Positions 1-8,834 of a stretch of 64,000 nucleotides of DNA are shown here, in pieces. This stretch comes from an uncultured Dorea sp. GTDB taxonomy: Bacteria > Bacillota > Clostridia > Lachnospirales > Lachnospiraceae. Position 1 is the stretch's first letter, and each line of letters begins with the position of its first letter. Below the pieces are notes generated by a model. That model searched no databases, was not told the DNA's origin, and worked only from the letters and a program-made list of their open reading frames with translations. Location: the NCBI GenBank assembly GCA_910578495.1, contig CAJTRE010000010.1, positions 1-64,000 on the forward strand. The letters run 5' to 3'. A program made the position numbers and the translations under genes.

Positions 1-77
1 GCTATGCACTCCCGCAATCCTGCCCAATATTCGCATATCGCGGGATATACATCCCACTTTTATGCTCATATCGGGGC

Positions 78-138
78 GGGTCCCAAAGTCTTTCGCCCAC
101 TTATGAGCAAGCTCATGTGGGCTTAGACCTTTTGACCC
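78..138. repeat. Long imperfect hairpin upstream of the helicase gene
   Basis: Two arms of about 30 bases are nearly complementary around an AA turn at 109-110. The inner arms are ATGAGC/GCTCAT and GCCCAC/GTGGGC, and the outer arms are GGGTC/GACCC with a few mismatches. It has no T-tract on the plus strand, so it is not an ordinary terminator for an upstream plus-strand gene. It could be a dispersed intergenic repeat or the end of an upstream transcript. No second copy was found in the window. Confidence 0.55.
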
Positions 139-172
139 TGACATCATGAAATAAAAAAAGCAGGACAAACGG

Positions 173-201
173 CTGATATATGGATGAAAGCGTGGTATAA
201 T
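173..201 (+). promoter_or_regulatory. Probable sigma-A promoter of the nuclease-helicase gene
   Basis: A perfect TATAAT (196-201) is preceded by an extended -10 TG dinucleotide. CTGATA lies 17 bases upstream (173-178). The start codon is 62 bases downstream. Confidence 0.6.
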
Positions 202-263
202 CGAATAGTAAAAAGATGGTGAATCAACAGCTTTATAATTGTTAGAAAAGGAAGATAAAAGCG

Positions 264-2639
264 ATGGAAGTAAATCAGCCTCTCCTCCGTATTTCTGTGC
301 GGAACTTAGTGGAATTTATATTGCGAAGCGGGGATATAGACAATCGAATAGCGGCGGTAGATAAGGACGCTATGCAGATGGGCGGCAAGATTCACCGGAA
401 GATTCAAAGACAGATGGGGGCAGACTATCATGCGGAAGTATCCCTCAAATATGAGATAGCATGCAAGGGATTTACACTTTCTGTAGAAGGACGGGCAGAT
501 GGTATTATTGATACTCCGGCAGGAATCGTCATTGATGAAATCAAAGGTGTATTTCGAGATTTGGATACTCTGAAAGAACCGGTGGAGGTTCATCTTGCTC
601 AGGCGAAATGTTATGCGTTTATCTATGCAGCTCAAAGGGAACTTTCGGAGATTGGTGTTCAAATGACGTACTGTAATATGGAAACGGAGGAGATTAAGCG
701 GTTTCAACAGGTATATAGTCGTGAAGAGTTAAGCGTCTGGTTTTGGGAACTGATTGGGAAATATGAGAAGTGGGCGAGATACCAGATTCAGTGGAAAGAA
801 AAAAGGAATGCGTCTATCAAGAAGATTGAGTTTCCATTTGCATACAGAGAGGGACAGCGTAATCTTACAGCATCGGTTTATCGGACAATTTTGAGGAAGA
901 AGAAGTTATTTATTCAAGCTCCCACCGGAGTAGGGAAAACAATGGCAACAGTATTCCCGGCAGTAAAGGCTGTAGGAGAAGGATTAGGAGAGAAGATTTT
1001 CTACCTTACGGCAAAGACGATTACCCGTACGGTGGCGTGGCAGGCATTTGATAAGTTAAAGGAGCAGGCGCTTCGCATGAAAGTGTTGGTACTGACGGCG
1101 AAGGAGAAAGTCTGTTTCTGTGAGGAGACGAATTGTAATCCAGAGTATTGCCCTTATGCCAGAGGACATTACGACAGGGTGAATGATGCGGTGTATGAGC
1201 TTTTGACGGCATCGGATGAGATGAGTAGAGAGATTGTGGAAGAACAGGCGAGAAAATGGGAAGTATGTCCTTATGAGATGAGTCTGGATGTGTCAAGCTG
1301 GGTGGACGCGATTATATGTGATTATAATTATGTATTTGATCCCAATGCCCATCTTCGCAGGTTTTTCGGAGAAGGTATGTCAGGAGAATATCTGTTTTTG
1401 ATTGATGAAGCTCATAATCTGGTGGAACGCGGACGGGAGATGTACAGTGCAAGTCTCTATAAAGAGGATTTTTTGAAAATCAAACGTCTGGTAAAGCAAG
1501 AAGATATAAGACTTGTAAGACGGTTGGAGGAGAGCAATAAGCAGTTTCTGACATTAAAGCGGGAATGTGAGGATTATCAGGTGTTAAACAGTGTTTCGCA
1601 CATTTATCTCAAGCTTTTGAATCTTATGTCGGATTTGGAACGATTTCTCGAAGAGTGTAACAAAGAAGAGATGAGAAAGGAAGTCTTGAATTTTTATTTT
1701 GATGTGCGAAGATTTATATACACTCACGATCATCTGGACGAAAATTATATAATTTATTCGGAATTAGAAACGAACGGACATTTTAAAATCCGTTTGTTTT
1801 GCGTGAATCCTGCGGCGAATCTGGGGGGATTTCTGGATAAGGGCAACAGTACAGTTTTTTTCTCGGCTACGCTGCTTCCAATTCATTATTATAAAAGGCT
1901 TTTGAGTACGGCAAAGGATGATTATGCAATTTATGCGGAATCGCCCTTTGACACGAGGAAACGGCTGCTGTTACTTGGAATGGATGTCAGTACCAAGTAT
2001 ACTAGACGTGGTTTGGATATGTATCGCAGATATGCAGAATATGTGTACCAGACGGTTTCCGGAAGGAGGGGGAATTATATAGCGTTTTTTCCTTCCTATC
2101 GTTTTATGGAGGATGTGTATGAGGAATTTGAAATTCTGATAAGCGAGACGAAGTCAGAGGCGCAGATTGATTATATTATACAGTCGCAGTATATGTCTGA
2201 AGAAGCAAGAGAAATCTTTCTTGAAAATTTTGAAGAAGCAAGAAATGGTAGTTTTGTTGGCTTTTGTGTGATGGGCGGAATCTTTTCGGAGGGGATAGAT
2301 TTGACCGGAGATCAGCTCATTGGAGCATTGATCGTAGGTACGGGACTTCCACAGGTATGTGTAGAACGGGAACTTTTAAAACAGCATTTTGACAAGCAGG
2401 AGTTTCGCGGGTTTGACTATGCTTATCTATATCCGGGGATGAATAAAGTGCTTCAGTCGGCAGGGCGCGTGATTCGTGACGATGAAGACGAAGGAGTGGT
2501 TCTCTTGTTGGATGAAAGATTTTCAGACGGCAGATACCAGGAAGTATTTCCAAGAGAGTGGAAAGATCATGGGCAGTGCAAAGTAGAAAATGTTATGGGA
2601 CTGATAAAAAATTTCTGGGAATGCCGGAAGAAATTATAA
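264..2639 (+). CDS. Cas4-like nuclease fused to a Rad3/DinG-type iron-sulfur DNA helicase
   Basis: This is a 791-residue superfamily 2 helicase, expected to unwind DNA 5' to 3' during repair. Residues 1-190 look like a PD-(D/E)XK nuclease, with Asp79 and Glu92-Ile-Lys94 as candidate catalytic residues. The helicase part has a Q-motif-like FAYREGQ near 193, Walker A QAPTGVGKT (218-226), an XPD-type cysteine cluster from about Cys284 to Cys296 with a further Cys in VCPYE, a DEAH box (LIDEAHN) and a C-terminal QSAGRVIR motif VI. The start follows a GGAAG site. The gene stands alone and ends at a bidirectional terminator. Helicase assignment is firm; the nuclease activity is inferred from motifs. 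Confidence 0.9.
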   Translation: MEVNQPLLRISVRNLVEFILRSGDIDNRIAAVDKDAMQMGGKIHRKIQRQMGADYHAEVSLKYEIACKGFTLSVEGRADGIIDTPAGIVIDEIKGVFRDLDTLKEPVEVHLAQAKCYAFIYAAQRELSEIGVQMTYCNMETEEIKRFQQVYSREELSVWFWELIGKYEKWARYQIQWKEKRNASIKKIEFPFAYREGQRNLTASVYRTILRKKKLFIQAPTGVGKTMATVFPAVKAVGEGLGEKIFYLTAKTITRTVAWQAFDKLKEQALRMKVLVLTAKEKVCFCEETNCNPEYCPYARGHYDRVNDAVYELLTASDEMSREIVEEQARKWEVCPYEMSLDVSSWVDAIICDYNYVFDPNAHLRRFFGEGMSGEYLFLIDEAHNLVERGREMYSASLYKEDFLKIKRLVKQEDIRLVRRLEESNKQFLTLKRECEDYQVLNSVSHIYLKLLNLMSDLERFLEECNKEEMRKEVLNFYFDVRRFIYTHDHLDENYIIYSELETNGHFKIRLFCVNPAANLGGFLDKGNSTVFFSATLLPIHYYKRLLSTAKDDYAIYAESPFDTRKRLLLLGMDVSTKYTRRGLDMYRRYAEYVYQTVSGRRGNYIAFFPSYRFMEDVYEEFEILISETKSEAQIDYIIQSQYMSEEAREIFLENFEEARNGSFVGFCVMGGIFSEGIDLTGDQLIGALIVGTGLPQVCVERELLKQHFDKQEFRGFDYAYLYPGMNKVLQSAGRVIRDDEDEGVVLLLDERFSDGRYQEVFPREWKDHGQCKVENVMGLIKNFWECRKKL

Positions 2640-2650
2640 ATAGTTCCAAG

Positions 2651-2705
2651 AGAAAAATTTCCCGGTCATCCTTGTAACTTGTAAAAGGAAACCGGGAAAT
2701 TTTCT
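2651..2705. terminator. Bidirectional terminator between helicase and ABC operon
   Basis: The arms AAATTTCCCGGT and ACCGGGAAATTT form a stem flanked by A-rich and T-rich runs on both sides. It can therefore end the plus-strand helicase transcript and the minus-strand ABC operon. Confidence 0.75.
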
Positions 2706-2717
2706 ATTACGTATTTG

Positions 2718-3482
2718 CTAGTTCAGATTGACTTTCTTCTTCATCATTTGATAAGTTACAATGTATAAAATTACAGATGTGATAACCTGAAATACAAATG
2801 AAATCTTCAAGGTATTCAAAACGTAACTAAAATGTGACATATCAGCAACGGGCTGAAAACCGATTCCTGTCAGGAACAGGACAGCGTATACGATAATTGA
2901 ACATACTGTCTGCAATCCAAAATAAGTAACGATAGAACCTAATATCGGGTGTCCATGGAAGTGTTGCCCGATGGTAATAGACGCATAAATCATAGTTGTT
3001 GTTGAAACAGCGTCAACCAACAGGAAAAGCAGGAATCCTAAGATGATTCTGCCAGGGGATGAAAAGCCTGGTATTGCAGATAGTGTGCGTATAATCGTGT
3101 GTTTTCCAGGAATCATCAGCGTTGCGATACTGACAAAAATAAACACTTGGTTGATATATACCCAAAGTGTTCCGGTGAGTATCTTAGAAATCAAAATCTG
3201 AGATTTTGTAACCGGAAGTGTAAACGTTAAGTATCCTTCGTCAGAGTATAGGTTTTTATAAAACCGGACGGCAATCAAGATACTGGTTGCAAAGGATGTT
3301 CCGGCTATCATAAAAATATACAGAAACAGCAGCGTAAAAAAGAAGATGCTGGAGGAATCCACCGATATAAAAAAGAAGAAAAATACATTTGCTGCGATTA
3401 TGGACAGCAATAGAAACGCATGTATGATAATTAGAAACCGATTCAGCGATTTCATGTCGTATTTCATTAGCTTTTTTAACAT
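2718..3482 (-). CDS. ABC-2 type transporter permease
   Basis: A 254-residue very hydrophobic protein with about six predicted membrane segments. The first is near residues 17-39, and others lie around 50-75, 105-125, 140-165, 180-205 and 225-247. It overlaps the preceding ATPase gene by 7 bases, so the two are translationally coupled and should form one exporter. GntR (YtrA-type) linkage is typical of exporters answering cell-envelope or antimicrobial stress in Firmicutes. The substrate cannot be read from the sequence. Confidence 0.8.
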   Translation of the reverse strand: MLKKLMKYDMKSLNRFLIIIHAFLLLSIIAANVFFFFFISVDSSSIFFFTLLFLYIFMIAGTSFATSILIAVRFYKNLYSDEGYLTFTLPVTKSQILISKILTGTLWVYINQVFIFVSIATLMIPGKHTIIRTLSAIPGFSSPGRIILGFLLFLLVDAVSTTTMIYASITIGQHFHGHPILGSIVTYFGLQTVCSIIVYAVLFLTGIGFQPVADMSHFSYVLNTLKISFVFQVITSVILYIVTYQMMKKKVNLN

Positions 3483-4177
3483 TTGAACACCTCCCTGAAT
3501 AAAATGTCTATAGATTTGCCCTGCTCCGTCCGAATGTCATCTACGGCTGCATTGAGCACCAGTTCTCCATTGTGGATGAAAAGAACGTGATCCAGTATAT
3601 TTTCAATATCGTGGATTAAATGAGTAGACAAAAGGATTGTGGCATTTTCATTATAATTAGTCAATATTGTGTGCAGGATGTAGTCTCTTGCGGCAGGATC
3701 GACTCCGCCGATTGGTTCATCCAAAATATAAAGCTCGGCATCGCGGCTCATAACGAGAATTAGCTGTACTTTCTCTTTTGTTCCTTTGGAGAGAGTTTTA
3801 AGCCGAGCCTGTTTGTCAATTCCAAGATCTGCAAGCATAGTGTATGCCCGTTCCGATTGAAAATCTTCATAAAAATCCCGGAAATAAGAAATTAAGTCTC
3901 GTATTCTCATATTTTCATCCAGATAGGTTCGTTCCGGCAGATAAGAGATGATTTTCTTTGTCTCTACGCCGGGCGCTTTACCATCGATGAAGATTCTTCC
4001 CTCCGTTGGTACGAGTACATCATTGATCAACTTGATAAAAGTAGTCTTTCCGCTTCCGTTTGGTCCAAGAAGTCCGATGATCTGTCCACGTTCCAGAGTC
4101 AGATTCAGATTGTGAAGAGCATAGGAAGTATGGTTATATTTTTTAGAAAGACTTTGACATTCCAGAATAGGGTTCAT
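3476..4177 (-). CDS. ABC transporter ATP-binding protein (YtrB-like)
   Basis: A 233-residue nucleotide-binding subunit. Walker A is GPNGSGKTT near residue 38. The signature is the variant LSKGTKEK rather than LSGGQ, as often seen in ABC-2 exporters. Walker B plus D-loop reads LYILDEPIGGVDP, and the switch histidine lies in LLSTHL. It sits one base after the GntR stop and overlaps the permease, so all three genes form one operon. It powers the partner permease at the cytoplasmic membrane; the exported compound is unknown. Confidence 0.88.
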   Translation of the reverse strand: MNPILECQSLSKKYNHTSYALHNLNLTLERGQIIGLLGPNGSGKTTFIKLINDVLVPTEGRIFIDGKAPGVETKKIISYLPERTYLDENMRIRDLISYFRDFYEDFQSERAYTMLADLGIDKQARLKTLSKGTKEKVQLILVMSRDAELYILDEPIGGVDPAARDYILHTILTNYNENATILLSTHLIHDIENILDHVLFIHNGELVLNAAVDDIRTEQGKSIDILFREVFKC

Positions 4178-4178
4178 A

Positions 4179-4547
4179 TTATTGTCCCTCCTTTATATGT
4201 TCTTTAACGAGTGCAAGTGTTTCTTCCTGTGGGAAGCCCAGCTGCTTCATTTTTTCAAAAAATTCTTGGATATGTTCTGCCGCAAGTTCATTTTTCAGTT
4301 GTTTTAACATATGTTCATCCTCCGTTATAAATCGCCCGCTGGTTCGTTGAGAGTATACAATGTTGCTGCGTTCTAATTCTGAAAGTGCTTTTTGCATAGT
4401 ATTTGGATTCACCGCAGCGTCCAAGGCCAGTTCTCTTACAGATGGAAGACGTTCTCCCGGGCAGTATATGCCGGATACAATGTCATGTCGGATCTTTTCC
4501 ATAAGCTGTAGATAGATTGGCCGGTTTTCATCTAGGTTCCATGGCAT
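4179..4547 (-). CDS. GntR-family regulator, YtrA subfamily
   Basis: A 122-residue transcription factor. The N-terminal winged helix is recognisable from NRPIYLQLMEKIRHDI and the GERLPSVRELA recognition-helix region (about 8-75). A short helical tail follows in place of a large ligand-binding domain, which is the YtrA pattern. It is the first gene of the ABC operon, and a palindrome lies directly upstream (4568-4589), so it probably represses its own operon. The inducing signal is unknown. Confidence 0.88.
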   Translation of the reverse strand: MPWNLDENRPIYLQLMEKIRHDIVSGIYCPGERLPSVRELALDAAVNPNTMQKALSELERSNIVYSQRTSGRFITEDEHMLKQLKNELAAEHIQEFFEKMKQLGFPQEETLALVKEHIKEGQ

Positions 4548-4567
4548 AGATTTTTCTCCTTTCTCAA

Positions 4568-4589
4568 TTGTATTAGATTAATAATACAA
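4568..4589. promoter_or_regulatory. Candidate GntR operator
   Basis: A perfect inverted repeat, TTGTATTA and TAATACAA with a 6-base spacer, sits about 20 bases upstream of the GntR start codon, in its promoter region. Its position suggests autoregulation of the ABC operon; binding is inferred. Confidence 0.6.
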
Positions 4590-4637
4590 TAGTACATTCG
4601 AGGTAAAATGTCAAGGGAAATAATGAAAAAATAAAAA

Positions 4638-4684
4638 GCATATTCTTATAGAGGCAGGTAAAGTCCTGTCTCTATAGAATATGC
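4638..4684 (-). terminator. Terminator of the endonuclease IV gene
   Basis: Nearly perfect stem with GCATATTCT and AGAATATGC as outer arms. On the minus strand it is followed by a T-rich tract just after the nfo stop codon. Confidence 0.8.
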
Positions 4685-4711
4685 CTGTTCTACATAGCAT
4701 GCTCCATAAGT

Positions 4712-5617
4712 TTATGTTTCATCATCTGCGATGATTCTTTCTTGTATATCCGGTTCAAATGTTCCGGCTCTTAACATTGCGATCTCATGTTTGTACGGCG
4801 TATAAGATTTCTTTTCTTTTGTCGGCGACTGGATATAGGGTGTTTCCAGAATCTTTGGCACTTGTTCAAAGTCCGGATGCCGCACAATGTAGGAGACAGC
4901 GTCAAATCCGATTTCGCCAAAGCCTAAGTTTGCATGACGGTCTTTGGCAGCTCCAACTATATTTTTACTGTCATTAATATGGAATACAGCAATTTGGTCT
5001 TTACCAAGAATACGGTCAAATTCGCCTATCACACCGTCAAAATTGTGAATGATGTCATAGCCGCTGTCATGGACATGACAGGTATCAAAGCAGACGCGAA
5101 GTTTTTCATTATAAGTGACACCGTCATAAATGCGGGCAAGTTCTTCAAAATTCCTGCCAATCTCAGATCCCTTTCCTGCCATGGTTTCAAGGGCAATGTT
5201 TACAGCTGTATCTTTCGTCAATACTTCATTTAATCCTTTGACGATTTGGTGAATGCCGATGTCTGTACCTTCGCCTACGTGAGCGCCGGGATGGAGAATC
5301 AGTGTGTGGCTTTTACATGCTTCGCTTCGTTCAATCTCTTTGGCGAGAAATGTGACGGCAAGCTCGAAAGTCTCCGGTTTTACTGCATTTCCCAGATTGA
5401 TAATATAAGGGGCGTGGACGATGATATCGTCAATGCCATGAGTGCGCATATACTCCCATGCGGCGTCAATATTTAGTTCAGAAATGTCTTTTCTTTTTGT
5501 GTTTTGCGGTGCGCCGGTATAAAACATAAATGTGTCGGCGCCATAGGAAACCGCTTCTTTGGCAGAGCCGAGAAGCATCTCTTTTCCGCTCATGCCTACG
5601 TGAGAACCTAAAATCAT
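4712..5617 (-). CDS. nfo: Deoxyribonuclease IV (AP endonuclease)
   Basis: A 301-residue endonuclease IV, which cuts the DNA backbone 5' to abasic sites in base excision repair using three zinc ions. The whole length matches the family: N-terminal GSHVGMSG, then [62 protein letters not shown] and ILETPY, which carry the histidine, aspartate and glutamate metal ligands. The start follows an AAGGAG site. It is monocistronic with its own terminator. The C-terminus is about 20 residues longer than the minimal enzyme, with no recognisable domain. Confidence 0.95.
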   Translation of the reverse strand: MILGSHVGMSGKEMLLGSAKEAVSYGADTFMFYTGAPQNTKRKDISELNIDAAWEYMRTHGIDDIIVHAPYIINLGNAVKPETFELAVTFLAKEIERSEACKSHTLILHPGAHVGEGTDIGIHQIVKGLNEVLTKDTAVNIALETMAGKGSEIGRNFEELARIYDGVTYNEKLRVCFDTCHVHDSGYDIIHNFDGVIGEFDRILGKDQIAVFHINDSKNIVGAAKDRHANLGFGEIGFDAVSYIVRHPDFEQVPKILETPYIQSPTKEKKSYTPYKHEIAMLRAGTFEPDIQERIIADDET

Positions 5618-5695
5618 AATAGAACTCCTTTACTGTTATGGTTTCACAATTTTATCATTTACTTTTGAAATTTGCAATAAGTGTTTCAATTATGG

Positions 5696-5724
5696 TTGTT
5701 GATAAGATTTTCTTGTGATAGAAT
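5696..5724 (+). promoter_or_regulatory. Probable promoter of argS
   Basis: TTGTTG (5696-5701), a 17-base spacer ending in an extended -10 TG, and TAGAAT (5719-5724). No T-box leader is present between it and argS. Confidence 0.6.
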
Positions 5725-5788
5725 ATTTAGTGTTCATTTAAATAGGGCAGGAAAATAGTAGAAATTCGTAAAGGTACGAGGTGAAGAT

Positions 5789-7555
5789 ATGAAGAAAATT
5801 ATAGATTTAATAGAACAGGAAATTGCCTTAGCATTTGAGGCGGCAGGTTATGATCGTAAGTATGCGAAGGTGACGTTATCCAACAGACCGGATTTGTGTG
5901 AGTATCAGTGTAACGGCGCCATGGCGGGTGCAAAGGTGTATAAGAAAGCGCCGATTATGATTGCAAAAGATGTAATTGCAAAACTTACAGAGAAGAAATA
6001 TATTGCGGATATTGAAGCGGTGAATCCGGGTTTTATTAATATCAAGGCAAATGCAGATGCGGTGGCAGAGTATCTGAATGAGATGAAGGCGGATAAGGAA
6101 CTTGGCATTGAGAAGGCGAAAGAGCCAAAGATGATTTTAGTAGACTACGGCGGGCCGAATGTGGCAAAACCGCTTCATGTAGGACATCTTCGTTCAGCGG
6201 TGATTGGAGAGAGTATTAAGAGAATCGCAAGAAAGATGGGGCATAAGGTTTTGGGTGATATTCACCTTGGAGACTGGGGCTATCAGATGGGATTAATTGT
6301 GACAGAGCTTCAAAAAAGACAGCCTGATCTTCCGTATTTTGACGATTCGTTTGACGGAGAGTATCCGGAAGAAGCTCCTTTTACGATTGAAGAATTGGAA
6401 GAGATTTATCCGACAGCCAGTGGGAAGGCGAAAGAGGATGAGGCATATAGAGAAGAAGCATTGCATGCTACGTATTTATTGCAAAATGGACATAAAGGAT
6501 ATACGGCTGTCTGGAAACATATTATGGGTGTATCCGTTGCCGATCTCAAGAAAAATTACAAGAATCTGAATGTAGAATTTGACCTCTGGAAAGGAGAGTC
6601 TGATGCGCAGGCTTACATTCCGGATATGATTGCTGATTTAAAAGAGAAAGGATTTGCCCATGAGGATCAGGGGGCTCTTGTTATTGATGTACGGGAAGAG
6701 GCGGATACAAAAGAGATTCCGCCTTGTATGATTCAGAAGTCAGACGGCGCTTCTCTTTATGGAACGACAGATCTTGCAACACTGATACAGAGGGAAGAAG
6801 ATTATCATCCAGATCATATTATCTACATTGTGGACAAGCGGCAGGAATTGCATTTCGTGCAAGTGTTCCGCGCGGCTAAGAAGACCGGAATCGTGCCGGG
6901 AGAGACGAAACTTTCGTTCCTTGGTTTTGGTACGATGAACGGAAAAGACGGCAAGCCGTTTAAGACAAGAGAAGGCGGTGTTATGCGTCTGGAGAATCTG
7001 ATTGCTGAGATTGAGGATGAGATGTATCAAAAAATTACGGATAACCGTACAGTAGAAGAGAAGGAGGCAAAAGAGACGGCGGGGATTGTAGGACTTTCTG
7101 CAATCCGTTATGGTGATTTGTCCAATCAGGCGTCCAAGGACTATATCTTTGATGTGGATCGTTTTACTTCTTTTGAGGGAAATACAGGGCCGTACATCTT
7201 ATATACGATTGTGCGTATTAAGTCTATTTTGAACAAATATATAGCAGGGGGAGCTTCGTTAGAGGGACTTCGTATGGAGGCTGCGTCTAATGGCAGTGAG
7301 AAAGCGCTTATGCTGGAAGTGACGAAGTATAACGAAGTGCTGGAAAATGCTTATGAGGAATTAGCTCCGCATAAAATCTGTGCATATATTTATGATTTGT
7401 CCAATGCGTTTAACCGTTTCTATCATGAGACAAAGATTTTATCTGAGGAGAACGGGGAGAGAAAGAAGAGTTATATTGCACTTCTTGTATTGACGAAAGA
7501 AGTGCTGGAGTCCTGCATTGACGTGCTTGGTTTCGAGGCTCCGGAGAGGATGTAA
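5789..7555 (+). CDS. argS: Arginyl-tRNA synthetase
   Basis: A 588-residue class I aminoacyl-tRNA synthetase that charges tRNA-Arg. The N-terminal Add-1 domain (about 1-110) precedes the catalytic core. The HIGH motif appears as HVGH in GPNVAKPLHVGHLRSA near residue 130, and the KMSKS region has the degenerate form FKTREGG. The C-terminal DALR anticodon-binding domain covers roughly 460-588. The alanyl-tRNA editing gene starts one base after its stop, so the two are co-transcribed, a pairing of two translation-fidelity functions. Confidence 0.96.
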   Translation: MKKIIDLIEQEIALAFEAAGYDRKYAKVTLSNRPDLCEYQCNGAMAGAKVYKKAPIMIAKDVIAKLTEKKYIADIEAVNPGFINIKANADAVAEYLNEMKADKELGIEKAKEPKMILVDYGGPNVAKPLHVGHLRSAVIGESIKRIARKMGHKVLGDIHLGDWGYQMGLIVTELQKRQPDLPYFDDSFDGEYPEEAPFTIEELEEIYPTASGKAKEDEAYREEALHATYLLQNGHKGYTAVWKHIMGVSVADLKKNYKNLNVEFDLWKGESDAQAYIPDMIADLKEKGFAHEDQGALVIDVREEADTKEIPPCMIQKSDGASLYGTTDLATLIQREEDYHPDHIIYIVDKRQELHFVQVFRAAKKTGIVPGETKLSFLGFGTMNGKDGKPFKTREGGVMRLENLIAEIEDEMYQKITDNRTVEEKEAKETAGIVGLSAIRYGDLSNQASKDYIFDVDRFTSFEGNTGPYILYTIVRIKSILNKYIAGGASLEGLRMEAASNGSEKALMLEVTKYNEVLENAYEELAPHKICAYIYDLSNAFNRFYHETKILSEENGERKKSYIALLVLTKEVLESCIDVLGFEAPERM

Positions 7556-7556
7556 T

Positions 7557-8699
7557 ATGACAGAGAAATTATTTTACCATGACAGCCACAGACGGACATT
7601 TATTGCAAAAGTGCTGTCTTGTGAACCGTATAAAAATCAGTATAAAGTAGTGTTGGATCAGACAGTTTTCTTTCCGGAGGGCGGCGGACAGTATGCGGAC
7701 ACCGGATTTTTGAATGATGTGAAAGTGCTGGATGTGCATGAGAAAGACGATATAATCTACCATACTACAGAAGCGCCTTTGGAAGCAGGACAGGAAGTGT
7801 CTGGAAGCATTAACTGGGAAGAGCGTTTTGAGAAAATGCAGCAGCATACCGGAGAGCATATTGTGTCCGGCCTTGTAAATGCAAGATTTGGTTACAATAA
7901 CGTTGGCTTTCATCTGGGAAGTGATTATTGTACCATGGATTTTAACGGACCGATTACGAAAGAAGAGTTAAAAGAGATTGAGCTTGAGGCTAATCGGGCA
8001 GTTTGGGCAAATTTAGATATTGAAGTGTCGTATCCGTCCAAAGAGGTATTAAAGGATATGGAATATCGTAGTAAGATTGAGATTGAAGGTCAAGTGCGGA
8101 TTGTAACTGTTCCGGGATATGATGTGTGTGCCTGTTGTGCGCCCCATGTGAAACGGACAGGAGAAATCGGAATCATCAAGCTGGTTAATGTGATAAATTA
8201 TAAGGGCGGCGAGCGCATTACCATGTTATGTGGGGCAAGAGCTCTTCGTGATTATGATAAGAAGGATGAGAATGTCAAAGACATTTCTTCTCTTTTGTGT
8301 GCAAAGGAATTAGAAGTATCGGAAGCAGTGAAACATTTGAAAAAAGAGCAGGAGTCTTTGAAGGGGAAGAACGTATCTCTTCAACAGAAATTGCTGAGTT
8401 TCCAGGTGCAGGAAATCAAAATGGAAGAAGAGGTTACTGCTGTGTTTGATTCGGAACTTTCGGGCAATGCGCCGAGAGAATTTATGAATCTGATTCTGGA
8501 TAAAGGTGCTAAAATCTGCGCAGTATTTGCAGGAACGGATGAATCTGGTTATCGCTATGTGATCGGCAGCAGGAATGAGGACGTACGGCCGATTTCTAAG
8601 AAGCTTAATGAGGCTTTTGCAGGCAGGGGCGGAGGAAAGCCGGAGATGGTGCAGGGAACGCTGAAAGGGAAGGAAGTACAGATCAGAGAAATGTTATAA
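7557..8699 (+). CDS. Alanyl-tRNA editing protein (AlaX, DHHA1-containing)
   Basis: A 380-residue free-standing editing domain related to the C-terminal half of alanyl-tRNA synthetase; it removes serine or glycine wrongly attached to tRNA-Ala. The metal site is visible as HTGEH (about 100) and CACCAPHVKRTGEIG (about 195). A coiled segment follows and the C-terminal DHHA1 domain contains the GRGGGKPEMVQG motif. An in-frame upstream ATG at 7518 overlaps argS, but the GGAGAGGA site at 7543-7550 points to 7557. The long form with DHHA1 corresponds to AlaX-L. Confidence 0.9.
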   Translation: MTEKLFYHDSHRRTFIAKVLSCEPYKNQYKVVLDQTVFFPEGGGQYADTGFLNDVKVLDVHEKDDIIYHTTEAPLEAGQEVSGSINWEERFEKMQQHTGEHIVSGLVNARFGYNNVGFHLGSDYCTMDFNGPITKEELKEIELEANRAVWANLDIEVSYPSKEVLKDMEYRSKIEIEGQVRIVTVPGYDVCACCAPHVKRTGEIGIIKLVNVINYKGGERITMLCGARALRDYDKKDENVKDISSLLCAKELEVSEAVKHLKKEQESLKGKNVSLQQKLLSFQVQEIKMEEEVTAVFDSELSGNAPREFMNLILDKGAKICAVFAGTDESGYRYVIGSRNEDVRPISKKLNEAFAGRGGGKPEMVQGTLKGKEVQIREML

Positions 8700-8704
8700 G
8701 AAAG

Positions 8705-8747
8705 AAACCGGAAGCCAGAGGATAGATTCCTGTTGGATTCCGGTTTT
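8705..8747 (+). terminator. Terminator of the argS-alaX operon
   Basis: The hairpin AAACCGGAA/TTCCGGTTT has a loop of about 20 bases and is followed by T-rich sequence, directly after the AlaX stop codon. Confidence 0.75.
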
Positions 8748-8834
8748 GTTTAGGTTTGTTAAAGATTTCATTTCAATGATTCTCCAATTTTTCCGATAAT
8801 GTGGATACTTGTATTTTGGTAGAATTCCGAAAAG

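Noticed and set aside
5618..5788. T-box leader upstream of argS
   Set aside because: No specifier stem, T-box sequence or antiterminator is seen; gltX is also directly preceded by coding sequence.
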